DNA of 64,000 nucleotides from Filobasidium wieringae (GCA_001600055.1 BCIV01000002.1:190287-254286); one strand, 5' to 3'; positions 1 through 14,803 are shown, counted from the first letter of the stretch. Notes: generated by a model not told the origin, from the sequence alone. Translations and numbers: made by a program.

Positions 1-3000
1 GAATCATCGGGAGAACTCTGTCTCAAGAAGACCTCTTCCTGCAAATCCATCAACGTTTCCCACCTCCCCCAGGACACCCAATTCCACCTCTCCCGCAATA
101 CAAAGGCAAGAAAACAGTCCGGCTTCCATGCCTCCACTTAATACCTATCCCTCAACATACCCTCCTTCGAACCCCTACCAACAATATCCGCAATACCCTG
201 TCTCTCCACAACGAATGCCTATGCTCCCACGACCTCTGACATCGACTAATTCGGGGTTCATGTTTCCCCCCAACTCCCTTCCACCTTCGATGTCTCCTCT
301 CGGCTCTGCCCCAGGGATGAGCCCATTTCCTCCTGGATTCTTACCTCCGTTCATGCCCCCAGCCTTTCCAGGAATGCCTCCTGGGTACCCTATGGCTATG
401 CCCCCCATGATGTACAGTCAAATACCTACACCGACGGAGTCACAACAACCACAGCCCATTCAAAGTCAGACGCTGGATACGGGTCCACCTGTATACCCGG
501 ACAATGGTGGTCAAGCTACACCTAGACCGTCGGACCGCGAAGGATATTTCGTTAAAGAAGAGAGTTATAGTGAACTTCCATATGAAACAGAACAGCCTAC
601 TTTGGAGGCGAAAAGGGATAGCAGTGGAAGTGGGACTTTCAATATTGGGTCGGCTATGGTTACGCCTCCCGCTCCGGCGAACGGTGAAAACAGAGAGACT
701 GTCAGAGGGGGTGCGAACAGTAAATCGATCGGTCAGCGATACCTTGCTGGACTTTCTGTGGAGGATATCGATCTTTCCTCCGTCAGCTCTCGAGACGATC
801 CGGAGTCCATCTCGAGTCAAGCTCCGCTTCTGCAGAACGGATTACAATCTTCTTACAATGAAATGCCCATGAACCGGTCTCCTTACCCAGAATCGAGGAA
901 CAGACAGGATGCGGGATATCGAGAAAGTGTCATCTCACTACCTCAATCAGTTCGAACGTTTGGAGAGGGGCCCTCCAATGGGAATCATCGCGGTTCCTTG
1001 GCTCCCTCGTGGATGGAACAGGGCCAAGAGGGTCGTCCACCGCCTGCCCGATGGGTACAAAACAAGCTGTTTCTCCATCAATCTCATAATACTGGGTTCT
1101 CGCCTACCAGCTTGGCGGAAGGGGGAGAGGAGGGTGGCTACTTTGAGGAAGAATATGAGGACGACTATGAGGAAGAGGCGGAGGAGCAGAACGAGATGAA
1201 CTTCTTCAGTCCTAGCTTGCTGAGTCACGTCAGTGTGCAATTAAGGGATAGGGTAGAACGCGACAGTCACATCAAGGGAGGAATACCATGGCCACAAAGT
1301 TTTACGGGAAGAGATATCATCGTAAGTACACTAATCACAAAGAAGAGAATCACAGCTCATGCGTTGGCAAATCCAGACTACAATACAATCTTTCATGCCA
1401 GAATATACGAGAACCGCCACAACTGACAGGCGGTTTGCTCTAAGCGTGGCTCACTCGTTGCAAAAGCAGCTGCTGTTCGTTGAAGTTGATTGGGACGATA
1501 AATTGCTTGGAGATTCTGTCGGCGATGTATATCAATTCATGAACGAGATTGAAGGGTTGATTGGAAGTACTTACGAGTTTCCGACGTAAGTTCCCATCGG
1601 CTCAAACTCGATAACGAACGAGATCTGACATGCGCTATCGAGCAGAGGGGTGGAAACCATGGCAACGAAATGTTACAGTCCTAGTTGTCAAGGCACGAGT
1701 GGCTGCTACTCGCCAATGTGCCCTTATAAAACGAGCCCGGTAAGGCAGCTTGAGCCGGCATTTGTGTACTCAGCTTATAATCACCTTCGACCTCGTAGGA
1801 GACATTCTTGTCATCGGAAACCCGAGTAACTGCTGTGTCTGAAGAGACTGAACTGACGCCAGCTGAATCGAGACAGCAAAGATGGTCTCGCCAAGTTGAT
1901 CAAGTGTTGATTGATCAAATGTCAGAAGCAGAGAAACGGCGACAGAAGTGCGTTTCGTTCCTATCACGTACAATTGTCCCACCGGTGCTCAGACTCTCCA
2001 ATACAGCATTATCTATCAAGCCATACAAGCAGAAGAGCAGTACGAAGCGGATCTCAACGCTGTTGAAACGGTACGTCGAGATTGCGTTCGTCTGTGCCCA
2101 GATTGTCCTGCTTATACCTGCTTTTGACAGCTATTTATAAGTCCATTACGCTTGGCCAATCCCCCTGTCATTCGTTCTTTAAAAGACCTTGAAGATCTTA
2201 TAAATGTGCTGTTTGGAAACATCCTTGAGTTGAAGGCGGCCAACGCTAGTTTGCTGGAGTTCTTTCTCGAAAGACAGCGCGAGCAAGGAGGCGTCATCAG
2301 TACTATAGGAGACGTTTACCTGACCGCAGCTGCTGAGTTTCGAAACCTCTACCCCGACTATATTGGTCGGCTGCCGCGAGCCGAAGAGAGACTTAGGGAA
2401 GAACTGGCCAACAATGCCAATTTCAGATTCTTCATCGACGTAAGCAATCATAATATTGGGATGCTTTGGGCGTGAGTCGACTGAGCACCGATTGAATTGT
2501 GATTCACAGAAAGTCGTTCGCCAAAATGAGAACCGAAGGATGGACATCAAGTTCTTGATTACTCGCCCGGCTACCCAACTCAATCGATACCCACAGATAC
2601 TCGAAGCAATCTTGAGCGAGACACCAGATGAGAGTCCAGATGCTACTTTTCTAGTCGAGGCAGTCAAAGCCATCCGAAACCTCGGCTTGACCGCTCAATT
2701 AAGGGTATGGCAATCTTCAGGCAACAGGGAAGAGATCCCACGAAGTGACGATGCGCTAGTGCAACGCGAGCGCGCGAGCCATCAAGCAAATATGTTAGAT
2801 AAGCCTTGGCATGAGTTTGTTTCTGTTGAAGATCAGGCGGTGATGAGTGAGGAGGAGAAAAAGGTTCAGCAGTAAGCAAAATCTTGATAGCTTGACGGCC
2901 CACCGTCGCTCGGTCTGAAGGTATACGTTTGCGTTACAGCACTATTTGGGAATTGATACAGGGAGAGATGACATATGTAGCGGATCTCCGGGTCATCGAA

Positions 3001-6000
3001 AGCGTGAGTTCGTTCATATGGCGATATATGCAAAGGTTTAAACCCCATTTACCAGGTGTACATTTATGGTCTACGCACTGCTGACGAGCCTATCGTCGAA
3101 CGCACGCGGCTTGAGGTGTTCCTTGACGATGTCTTTCACAATTATCGAAGTCTATTAGACGTTCACACAAACCTGTTGGAGAAGTTACACAGCCGGCAAG
3201 AGGAGCAGCATCCCAGAATCGGTCCCATCAGTGATCTAATCTATGACGCTGCTCTGAAATGGCAAGACGCCATCATAGAATATGGTAGCCATTACCCTAA
3301 AGCTAAATATGCCTGGGAGCAGGAGAAAAGGACAAACCCCAAATTTGCGGCTTTCCTCGAGGTGAGATCGACACCTCTTGTGTTCGCGAGGTGTCGGCTG
3401 ATCCGTTTGTGTCATAGCGCTGTCGAAACGCTTCAGGAACAAACCGACAGGACATTGGCCATTTCGCGTACAGACCAGTCCCCAGACTGCTGCGATATAC
3501 GCTAATCTTGAAAGATATGCTAAAACATCTGAAGAAGACCGAGCAGCCAGAGCACCTGGACCTGGTCACCATACCGGATGTCATTGAATTGATTGATCAG
3601 CAGGGCAAATTGATTGAGAAGGGAGTTGAAGAATCTGAAGCCAAAGTAGCCTTATGGCAACTTCCCGATTCTTTGTCTGGAGGGAAATTTGGCAGCGAGA
3701 TCATACAAGACCTTGATCTCAAGAATCCAATGCGAGAATTGATACATAGGGGGCGAGTTCTGCGTCAGCCAGAAGGTACTATCACAGCTTCTTGGTCAGA
3801 ACTCAATGCCTTGCTATTCAACAACTTCTGTGAGTCAGTGCCCTATCAGGGTACGTCACGACTTTGCTGATAGACGATGGTTGCAGTTGTGTTAACCAAG
3901 GTAGGGAAATCAAAAACTAGTCAAAACCTCCCTCCGCGGTATTATGTCAATCGTAAAGTGCGTATCCTGGCTTCCAGCTGGTCGCTCATGCTAAACGATT
4001 GCATTCTTCCGCGCTCCAGCCCATTCCCTTGGAACTTCTAACCCTTGGAACCTTCTCGGATCCACCTCAAAGCCGGAGGGTCGGGTTACTTCGGAATTTT
4101 CGAAGCGAGCGTCATGATAATGGCACCTCAGCCAATCCAGACTCAGAATCGCGAACGGTTTATCCTTTCACTTTCAGTTTTATGGGTTCAGGCCAACTGG
4201 GAGGTCAATATACCTTGTGGGCTGACTCCGATCCCAGCCGTAAGGAATGGCAACAGAAATTACTACATGCCAAGGCTTTGCGATATGCCGATATTGAAGC
4301 AAACAAGGTCAGTTGATAGCTTTACGCCAGACAATTCGTTACTAATAGTCCCAGCATTTCAGATTTTTGAGATGAATCCGTTGGCTCTAGATACTTTCTA
4401 CGCCTCGTCCCTCTATGGAACTAACCCAGTTAGTCGGCCAGAAGATCAACAAGCGTTCACTGGTCGAGTAACTTGTTCCGTACCATTCCGTAAGTGTTCA
4501 CCGGTCCACACCAGCACTAAGGATGACCTAACAGTCTACTCATACATCTCACGACTCATGTTTAGGCACGGTGGACAACCGAGAGCTCGTAGCGATAGGT
4601 TGCGCCGAAGGAGTTTGGATAGGATTGCGAGCTGATCCCCGCTGTAAGTCTTACACAGGGCATCTTAGTAAAGTACTCCTGGGTTGACGCAAAGACGATC
4701 TCTAGCTCTACGAAAAGTCCTGCATGTCAAGTCAGTGACCCAATGTGCGGTATTGGAACGATTTAGCTTGTTTTTGGTACTGTCGAACAAGGTCAGTTTA
4801 GGCTGCGCGCCGAAACCCCCTTTCCTTTATGCTGAACGGGTACATCCAGACCCTGCTTGCATATCCTATGGAGTCGCTAGTCCCCTCTAGTCATTCTACC
4901 ACACCCCCACCTCGAGGTCACCAAAAGCTAAGCGACAAGCACGAAGTGCAATATTTCGCATGCGGACAGCTCTCTGGTAGAACTCTAGTAGTCTACTTGA
5001 GGAAGAAAGGAGTAAGGCTAAATCGTGTTGCGATTGTTAGTTGGGGCACAGAACTAATTCCTTCAACAAAAGATGGACAGTGTCTTTAGATGCCTGGAAC
5101 CGGTCACCGGGCGCGAAATGGATGAAAACAGAAACCGGCGAGCTTTTACCAATCTGCTGAATGCGAAGAACGACTGGTTCCGAGTGTATAAGGTACGTCA
5201 TTTGAAGATGGCAATGGCTCTCAACGTTGTACTAATAGGCCCCGGGACATCAGGACTTCTTTGTACCGTCGGAAGCCTCACACGTTCACTTTCTCAGGAA
5301 TCGACTGATCGTTGTTTGCGCTAAAGGGTTCGAGATCATCGACCTGACAGAGTGAGTATCATGCAATCCTGGCCTGGCGAAACGAATTGAACGTTTACAC
5401 TACAGGCTCAACCCGGGTTCGATTCCGGTATTTGACTCTGGACGTCTCAAGAACGACATGTCTCTTGCTGCTCTGAAGTCGCGCTGTGACGCAGGAGCCC
5501 GACCTCTTGGCCTGTTCCGATCCACCGAAAGCGAGTTCTTACTGGTTTATGATTCGTTCGGGTTCTTTGTTGATCGACATGGGTACCCCAACCGAGATAT
5601 GAGGGCGATCGAATGGGAAGGTCGACCAGAAACCGTCGGTTTCCATCCACCTTATATCGTCTTGTTCTCCGCTCCTTTTATGGAGATCAGGCATATTAGC
5701 GACGGAAGGTTGCTGCAGATCTATTGCGCGAAAGATCTACGGTGTTCCTGGGAGTAAGTCCGGCGCGAACCGATTTTGCTTGACTGCCCCTAACAGCTAA
5801 CCTTTTCATCAGCGGTACAAGTGCGAACCCAGAGCATGGAGTACCCGTTCCTGGAGTTGCGTAAGTAATATTCACAAAGTAGATTATCATCTTGCTCATA
5901 TCGTTGCCACCCATACAGCGGTTACACGGAAGACATGATATCGCCAGAAGCTCGTTTGCATATCGTTCAGCGTTCCGAGAACGTTAGGGGTCAACGGAGA

Positions 6001-6290
6001 AATGCTATTATACAAGACGTGTAGGTAACTTGTCGAGCGGTCGAGCTTTGATCCTCTGGCTTATTTATCACTTTCAATTCAGCTACGAACTGTGCCCGAC
6101 CTTACTGCTTAATAATCCCCTAAGAGACCTCTCTTCTAGAGACAGCACTTACTTCCAACCAGCACCGGAAGTCCGTTATGTAAGTTTTAAATGGCTCTAT
6201 AATTACGCCACGTTACTGAGCAAGCATGTTTGGCTCATTCAGTCCAACGGAGGACCAAGCAATCAGTACGGCTACGCGCCGTGGGCGTGA
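1..6290 (+). CDS. Rho guanine-nucleotide exchange factor, DEP-DH-DH-PH-CNH, 5' partial
   Basis: Predicted activator of Rho-type GTPases at the plasma membrane in cell-wall integrity and polarity signalling, related to fungal Rom2. The frame is open from base 2, so the start lies upstream. A Pro/Met-rich disordered N-terminus (to about 1250) is followed by a DEP-like segment (about 1290-1590). A Cys-rich stretch with CYSPSC and CYSPMC (1660-1740) is the signature seen in Rom2 proteins. The first DH domain (about 1950-2700) contains KFLITRPATQLNRYPQILEA. A second DH (about 2940-3600) contains RPVPRLLRYTLILKD. A PH domain (about 3650-4320) and a CNH domain (about 4560-6290) complete it. At least 15 short introns splice in frame. 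The last exon is least certain; I end it at a protein tail reading SNQYGYAPWA. Two DH domains before a single PH is unusual; splicing across the junction supports one protein. Confidence 0.85.
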
Positions 6291-6622
6291 ACCCCGTCAC
6301 TCATCAGCAGTTGATCTGCTTAGCATTCGATTTCGACCTACTCATTTCAACGGATTATACCGTCATTCTCTGCGAAGACTAGGAAGATTAAGGTACCAAG
6401 CACCAAGTACCGAGAGAGCTTCGTATCGAAATCACGCTTGTAGCATAGGTTATCAGGAATTATGTGTTCGGACATGAGAACAGTTATGATCTCCGTACCT
6501 GATGAGGAATAGAATTACCCCTCAACCTTCACAACGATAACAAGGATTGGTATGTCATGCTTAGGTCGCCTCGTCGTACTTTTGTTCTATACCTAGTCAT
6601 AGTATCGTCGGAATCTGCACAA
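6291..6622. other. Intergenic, RhoGEF 3' side and Rpb12 promoter
   Basis: No coding sequence or RNA gene is recognised here. It presumably holds the RhoGEF 3' UTR and the Rpb12 promoter. If the last RhoGEF exon is spliced in a different phase, its reading frame could run on to about 6477. Confidence 0.4.
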
Positions 6623-7048
6623 ATGTCTCAGCCATTCCCTACTAGCCAATTTAATACCCCCAACTTCCAGCCTAACGCGGCCGGACCAGCCCAAACGAAA
6701 GCACCTCAGAGGCACAAGTACATTTGTGCAGGTACAGACGGACTCGAATGCATCGTGCTATCGGTCAGGCATTTGACAATATGATGTTGTTCTTGTGACT
6801 TTAGAATGCAACTCGGAGAACGAAATCAAATCTGGAGAGCCCATTCGATGCCGTGATTGTGGTCACCGAATTTTCTACAAGCCAAGGACGACCAAGAGTA
6901 AGTTGACGTTGAAATGATATATCTCGAGCTGTTTCTGATCTATTTGTAATTCCTACAGTGGTACGATCCGGAGTTCAAGATTGCCTCTGCGACGTTTGCT
7001 CATGTTTTTGGTTACTGTACTTTGCAGGTTCAATTCGAGGCTCGATGA
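6623..7048 (+). CDS. RPB12: RNA polymerase I/II/III shared subunit Rpb12 (ABC10-alpha)
   Basis: Small zinc-binding subunit common to the three nuclear RNA polymerases. The spliced protein has a variable Pro/Gln/Asn-rich N-terminus, then the zinc ribbon with YICAECNSENEIKSGEP and CRDCGHRIFYKPRT, ending MVQFEAR. The four zinc cysteines form two CxxC pairs. Exons are 6623-6731, 6805-6897, a 2-nt exon 6959-6960 (tg) and 7028-7048. Without the 2-nt exon, the conserved C-terminal VQFEAR is out of frame; with it, the residue before VQFEAR becomes Met where homologues carry Leu or Met. Both flanking introns (61 and 67 nt) have GT-AG ends and typical lengths. Family identity is secure; the micro-exon is inferred. 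Confidence 0.9.
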
Positions 7049-7902
7049 TTCCCGTTCAATGGCAACTCACTACCAGACAGAACACCGATCTACGATCGCA
7101 TTACGACATTTTCTCGCCTTGTAACATAGTGCTCCCTTTGCGACATGCATATATACCGGATTCTACAGTTTCTAGCATATCAACCCAAGCTAGGGGGAGC
7201 GCGGACGCGGAAACCCATTGAGACCGCTTCTCTATTACAGGGATCAGTAGCTCAATACGATAGTAGTGTTCCCAGGATCTCGAGTGATGCTGGGTGAAGG
7301 CTTACGCCTGACAAGATAGCCATTATACAGAAGACAGCATGCCACTCTAGTGGCATAGCTGATCTATACTCTCGATTTGAGGGAGGAGCCTGAACAGATG
7401 GACTACAGTGCATGAATACCTATCTACGTATGCCATTTGCTCAGCAATAATGTCGATGCAATACTGCAATAGGACAATTATCGAGTTTCCATCAGTCGAT
7501 TAAGAACAGCAACTGCTGGACATGGCGCGGTTGGTACCGCAATCCTTAATACAGCATTGAGTCGAACGACCGACTGACCTGACAAGGGTTACCATACAAC
7601 ATAAGCTTTTGGATCCTGTCATGAGCGCTCTGCCAGATGCAAGATGGGTCGGTAAGCCTTAGATCCGGTAGTCGCTGTAATGAACTTGCTTATTCAATGG
7701 GACAGGGCAAAGCTTCCTCCACATGATACCAAACTATTCAATTTTTGTTTGCAACAACGCCAAACACTTAGGAGAGTTGGCATAGCTTTCTGATTTACTC
7801 TTGAGGGACTCATGCCTCATGGCAACGAAGTTGGTCAATTGACTGGATACTCGTTTGTTTCGTGGACTGTTCGAGTATGTTGTGAAGCAGGGCAAAAATA
7901 AC
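7049..7902. other. Intergenic, nothing recognised
   Basis: About 850 bases between Rpb12 and a tRNA gene. I see only short reading frames without protein-like character, and no tRNA or repeat. Confidence 0.4.
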
Positions 7903-7987
7903 TACTTCCTGCCGGGTTCGAACCGGCGACCGTATGCGAGCAACAATGAATGTTAAGCATACGCGCTACCAACTGCGCCAAAGAAGC
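7903..7987 (-). tRNA. tRNA-Val (anticodon AAC), with a 12-nt intron
   Basis: On the minus strand the sequence folds into a full cloverleaf. The acceptor pairs GCTTCTT with AGGAAGT (two G-U pairs), the D stem GCGC with GCGC, the anticodon stem TATGC with GCATA, and the T stem GCCGG with CCGGC around TTCGAAC. The discriminator base is A. Counting from T33 gives anticodon AAC. Twelve extra bases after position 37 form a canonical-position intron, so 85 nt mature to 73. The fold is strong. The valine identity depends on where the intron is placed. Confidence 0.8.
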
Positions 7988-8423
7988 GATCGATGTTGGG
8001 TCAATCTTTGGAAATATTATATAGCGACTGATTCGCATGAGATTTCGATTTTGGAAGCAATCATTGAGCCGCTATGATTGACTATACCGGTCCCACTGAT
8101 CAGGCTACCGGGGCATAGCTCCAGACTGTTCTTGCAAACTCTGTGAAAATGTTGGTCATGCGACATGGAATTTGTAAACCGTGTAGATGGTGGGTACGAC
8201 AGGCAATCCCAGGGTGTGGAAGTTAAGCTCGGCCATAAAACCGAGCGCACAACCTAGGTCGTTTCTACATGAGAGCATGCAAGAAAGGACGAAAAACGTG
8301 CAGCAGCTGGTCAGGTATCATCAATTGGATGTGTGACATGATACAAAGTTGCGTTTCATTGTTCATCGTGAATGTTCTGTTGAGCTGTGGTTGAGTCATG
8401 TGTTCGTGTTTCTATACTACACT
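7988..8423. other. Intergenic, 3' side of LETM1
   Basis: About 440 bases between the tRNA gene and the LETM1 stop codon. It probably includes the LETM1 3' UTR. Nothing else is recognised. Confidence 0.4.
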
Positions 8424-11119
<2,696 letters not shown>

Positions 11120-11445
11120 GATGGTTTGCTGACTTTGAATGTTATGCGTTGTATATGGTTGCTTGTGAGCTTTTTAAGAGGTCGAGTTGCAAGTTGAAAA
11201 TGAGAATGAACGAGATTCAAAGAGGAGAAAGTAGTTGGAATTCTTGCGTATGCGGAACGGCATGATCGCTCGGTAAATAGATTTGATAACGTGTGTTACA
11301 TGGTGGAGGATCCGTTGAGAGTGACGTGTATTATTAATCATCAATAAACAACCTCGTTCTCGATACAACGCGGATTCATGTATTCTCCTTCAACTTTCCT
11401 AGATATCATGAACATGACCCCCGTTTCCTCTCTCCAGTCGTCACC
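11120..11445. promoter_or_regulatory. Divergent promoter, LETM1 / PPP4R2-like
   Basis: The 326 bases between two divergent start codons must carry both promoters. No specific element is assigned. Confidence 0.4.
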
Positions 11446-13421
11446 ATGTCTTCTCCGTTAGCGCCGAAACCTACACAGGATGACTATGATATGACGGAAA
11501 CCCAGCTATCCGCGACCCAGGCGACGGGAGGACGAGCAGGTGGTAGCAACGATACCATCGGACGAAGCATGTCAGATGTAGCGGACCCTCTTGACGATCT
11601 GACCGGATATCGTAACGCTTGGATGATGACAGATTGGGAGGATAGTGAGTTGCCGAAAGTTTTTAGGCGTATATGTTTACGCTATGATAACTGATATACT
11701 GTCGCGTGACCTATAGGTATGCTGGAATCTATCGCTCAAGTCGCCAAAGATGGTTTCACATCTTCGTCAGTCTAAGCAAGCTGTTTTCCGCTTGATCCTC
11801 GATTGACCAGCAACAGTTTGCCCCGATCAGATCCGACTGGTCGACTCTTCAACCTGCCATAAAACTTCAACTGCTTCGCAACCTTGTCCAATTCCTAGCC
11901 TTACCATCTCACCGTCAAGCCGTATCAGAAGAATCCTCATCGTCGTCCTCTGGTCTCAAACAAGCAGACTCCTTTGCAACGGATGATGGCGGTCTGCATG
12001 TGCCCGGGACGGGCGTGAAACTGGTCTACAATCAAGCGGGGGATCAGGATATGAGACCAAGCACGAATGGAGGATTGGTCTTACCCCCTTTCCCTCCTCT
12101 GAGAAAGAGAAAGGTTGGGGAATCGAGACCGATCAGCCCTTCCTTTCCTATATCGAATCCCCCACATGTTCCAGGATCGGCGCCCACTCCGCAACAGCAA
12201 CAGCAACTACAGCAGCAACAACAGCAGATGATGATGATGGTACAAGATCCGCTTTACGACGAGGAGGCTGCGATTGGGGGAAAAGTCTTGCCTGCTTTCG
12301 TGGGAAAAAAGGACGGTGAGACGTTCTTGGAAGGGGTGTGGAAGTTGTTGGAAGAGTTTGACACGTGAGTAGCCGTTTCACCTTGCTTTGCATTCGCTGT
12401 GCTGATCGACTGGACGCACAGATCACCGCCGTTCACCATACAACGACTGTGTGAGTTAGCAGTACATCCATTCGAACAACACAAGTCTGTTGGAAAATAC
12501 TTGAGAGCGGTCGAACGCGTTCTCCTGGTCACCTCGTCATTCGATCCAAATGCCTCGATCGGCTCGATAGATCCTAGTACTCTTATTGCACCTGGAACAG
12601 GGAACCCGGGTGTACCAGCCGGATTGGCGTTGGAACGGCCCTTGTTCGCACCCATCCCGTTCTTGCAGGACGATGATTCGTTGATGGCCGTGAGGCCTCC
12701 AATGCAGAGTGCCGACATCGATGTGGAAAAGGACGACGGGATGAAGCAGGAGGATGAAGGCTGGAAGGGAGGTTCCAAGACCGGGGGATTGACTCCTCTT
12801 GCGCTCGCTCCAACGGCTGTTGCGGCTTTGGCAGAGTCGTCGAGTATGTCCTCGACGTCATCGGATTCAACTTCCAAGACGGAGACCATGGAACCTTTCT
12901 TGGGTCGGGTGGACGAGTTGGATGCTGGTCCCTTGCTGCCATCGCATTTAGACCCTAATGACCCGCATCAACTGCATAGCGCGAACGGACAGGCCGGGAA
13001 TACGGTCGTCGCCCATGGAGTGAGCGATAGACCGCAGGCGATCTCGAGTACGACGGATTTGAGCGCGTACAGGGAGGGCAATGGGAACAAAGCCGAGGAG
13101 AGCGAGAGTGAGAGTGGTGCAGGAGACGATCAGTCTGTCGCCAGCGATACCTCGACATCGAGCAGTAAGAGACGGATCAGTCGGTTACCACGGACGGTCT
13201 CCACTCAGAGCTTGAAAGATAGGTTCGTCAGTACCGGACTTGAAGTGCTCGACCCGGCAAAGGAAGAAGATAGGCGGTTCGACGAGCCTCTGGGCACACG
13301 ACTGCATCAGGGACAGGTCAAACGAGAAGATCGAGCCGATCAGGCGCACGGGATCAAGGTCGGAGATTCGACGAAGGACGAGGCGGAGGGGCAGGTTTCC
13401 AAGGCTAGAAAGACGGAGTGA
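11446..13421 (+). CDS. Protein phosphatase 4 regulatory subunit 2 (PPP4R2/Psy4-like)
   Basis: Predicted regulatory subunit of protein phosphatase 4, which acts in DNA-damage recovery. The family core is clear around 12420-12535: FTIQRLCELAVHPFEQHKSV followed by GKYLRAVERVLLVTS. Upstream, three small exons encode a short acidic N-terminus and helical segments. One exon carries poly-Gln and poly-Met tracts (about 12190-12240). The C-terminal half is a long, acidic, Ser-rich disordered tail, as in other PPP4R2 proteins, with a basic stretch SKRRISRLPR near 13170. Introns were placed by eye at about 11645-11716, 11760-11820 and 12365-12420; the second is the least certain. Confidence 0.85.
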
Positions 13422-14095
13422 GCGTTGAAGGGAGACTCGCATGTACTGTACAGGAGAATGTGAACGGTTGTAGCGCATATATACCCGTGACACGAAGGGT
13501 GCAGTCCCTTCATTTGGTGGGTTGTGATCATACATATTGCTACGACTTGAAAGAACCGGCTTCTCCAGATTCGGTCTTTCTAGGCCTATTTCGTCCCGTT
13601 ACGTGATGTCGTGCTGTCTTGGTTTTGAAGGGGAATGATGCATCACCCTGACAAATCGGCTAAACATCGGTATCAATGTATTTGTTTGCTACTTGTCTGG
13701 TATATAATACAAGATCAAGTCTTACCATAACTGTGTCAAATCTCAAGGTAAATGGCTATTGGAAAATGCGCGTGAACAGATATATCAACACTGGCATACC
13801 AATGACATTTTGTGACTGATCTCTGATCCTGTAATCTACAACATTCATATATGTTATCATGCCAGCCTCCTTTTGTAATTGCTGTAGCTGATACATTGTG
13901 ATTCTAAGTATGAATAGGTCTCTTGCTCACAGGTCCATCTTATAAAGAACTATTTATATTGGAGTGTAGCCTTGTTTTACAAGTGCTGTCTGTGGCCGAT
14001 AGGTTGTGACTTTGTGGATGAATGGATTTCTTGTTCCCAGGTTCATCCAGCAACTTTGATTCAGATCAATGTGTGCATCAAGCTGTCTTGTCCGA
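13422..14095. other. Intergenic with a diverged repeat
   Basis: No gene is recognised. Two stretches, at about 13893-13936 and 14006-14047, look like diverged copies of each other (both read roughly tgtga..t....gatgaat.g.t..cttg..c.caggt.catc). They may mark an old tandem duplication just upstream of the tRNA-Ser gene. Confidence 0.3.
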
Positions 14096-14190
14096 GGCCT
14101 TGTGCCGGAGTGGTTAACGGGTGCCCCTGCTATCTGACAGCAGTCCAGGGTATGGCATTTGTCGCTTGTGTTCGAATCACAACGGGGTCG
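14096..14190 (+). tRNA. tRNA-Ser (anticodon GCT), with an intron of about 14 nt
   Basis: The cloverleaf has acceptor GGCCTTG paired with CGGGGTC, a short D stem CCG with CGG, anticodon stem TGCCC with GGGTA, and T stem TTGTG with CACAA around TTCGAAT. The loop reads C-T-GCT-A, giving anticodon GCT, followed by an intron of about 14 nt that runs to position 38. The long variable arm and discriminator G73 are both hallmarks of eukaryotic tRNA-Ser, which supports the identity independently of the anticodon. Confidence 0.85.
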
Positions 14191-14570
14191 CATGTTTTTG
14201 CCAATCATGCACAAGCTTTTTGCCTACAGTTTTAGTGTGACAGTCAGATCATCATACTCCGCACATCAACGATTTTTAGACCTTCTGTATTGCTCACAAC
14301 CATGGTCCCAAGGTTGCGGATCTATCTACCCGACCTTCAATTTGACGGACTCCAGCATATATCGATGATAGTAACTCGCCTGCTGGAACAGAGCCATAGT
14401 CACGGAAAGTTAGGTGGATTCGCTGTCGTGAACTTGTCCGGACTATGTATGTAGATGCGAGACCAGTACGATTGTATCCGGTTGCTCACTCCTGACGACG
14501 TGCCGATCGCAGCTGAGTAAAGTCGCAGCTGAGTAAAGAGACCACTATTTGGAGAAATCGCAAAAAGAAA
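14191..14570. other. Intergenic, island left border region
   Basis: Nothing is recognised except a short direct duplication, tcgcagctgagtaaag, at about 14507-14538. Confidence 0.3.
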
Positions 14571-14657
14571 TGCCCAGAACCCGGATCGAACGGGTGACCG
14601 TACGAAGTCGAAGTAATCACTTCAGTCGTACCGCGAACACAACTAGATCACGTGAGC
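14571..14657 (-). pseudogene. tRNA-Phe-like sequence (anticodon GAA), probably degenerate
   Basis: On the minus strand the 3' half is intact: T stem ACCCG with CGGGT around TTCGATC, then TCTGGGC and A73. The anticodon stem TACGA pairs with TCGTA. The loop reads C-T-GAA-G, giving anticodon GAA (Phe), with about 13 extra bases as an intron. The 5' half is poor: acceptor GCTCACG gives a mismatch and wobbles against TCTGGGC, and the D stem does not pair cleanly. It is either a decayed tRNA-Phe gene or one altered by insertion. Its anticodon/intron segment is the left copy of the 20-bp direct repeat described next. Confidence 0.4.
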
Positions 14658-14704
14658 ACGCGCGTCTCGTTGTCGAGCGGAGACTAAGTGTCGCCCTCTG
14701 GCCT

Positions 14705-14770
14705 ATATACACGTCGGGCGACACTTAGGAAAGGTTTAAACCTTTCCTAAGTGTCGCCCGACGTGTATAT
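14705..14770. repeat. Perfect 66-bp palindrome
   Basis: The sequence from 14705 is its own reverse complement through 14770, with the centre at TTT|AAA (14737/14738) and no spacer. A third, partial copy of the arm (taagtgtcgccc) lies just upstream at about 14685. Such a structure could extrude as a cruciform or serve as a terminal hairpin of an element. Confidence 0.95.
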
Positions 14771-14803
14771 GCGCTTCTACCGTTGACAGCGCGCGCAACG
14801 CAG

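Noticed and set aside
128..872. Overlapping long frames within the RhoGEF N-terminus
   Set aside because: Frames on both strands arise from the Pro-rich, stop-poor composition. The frame used is the one that stays open from the window edge and splices into the DEP domain.
7835..8250. Short minus-strand proteins around the tRNA-Val gene
   Set aside because: They are read through the tRNA sequence and show no protein features.
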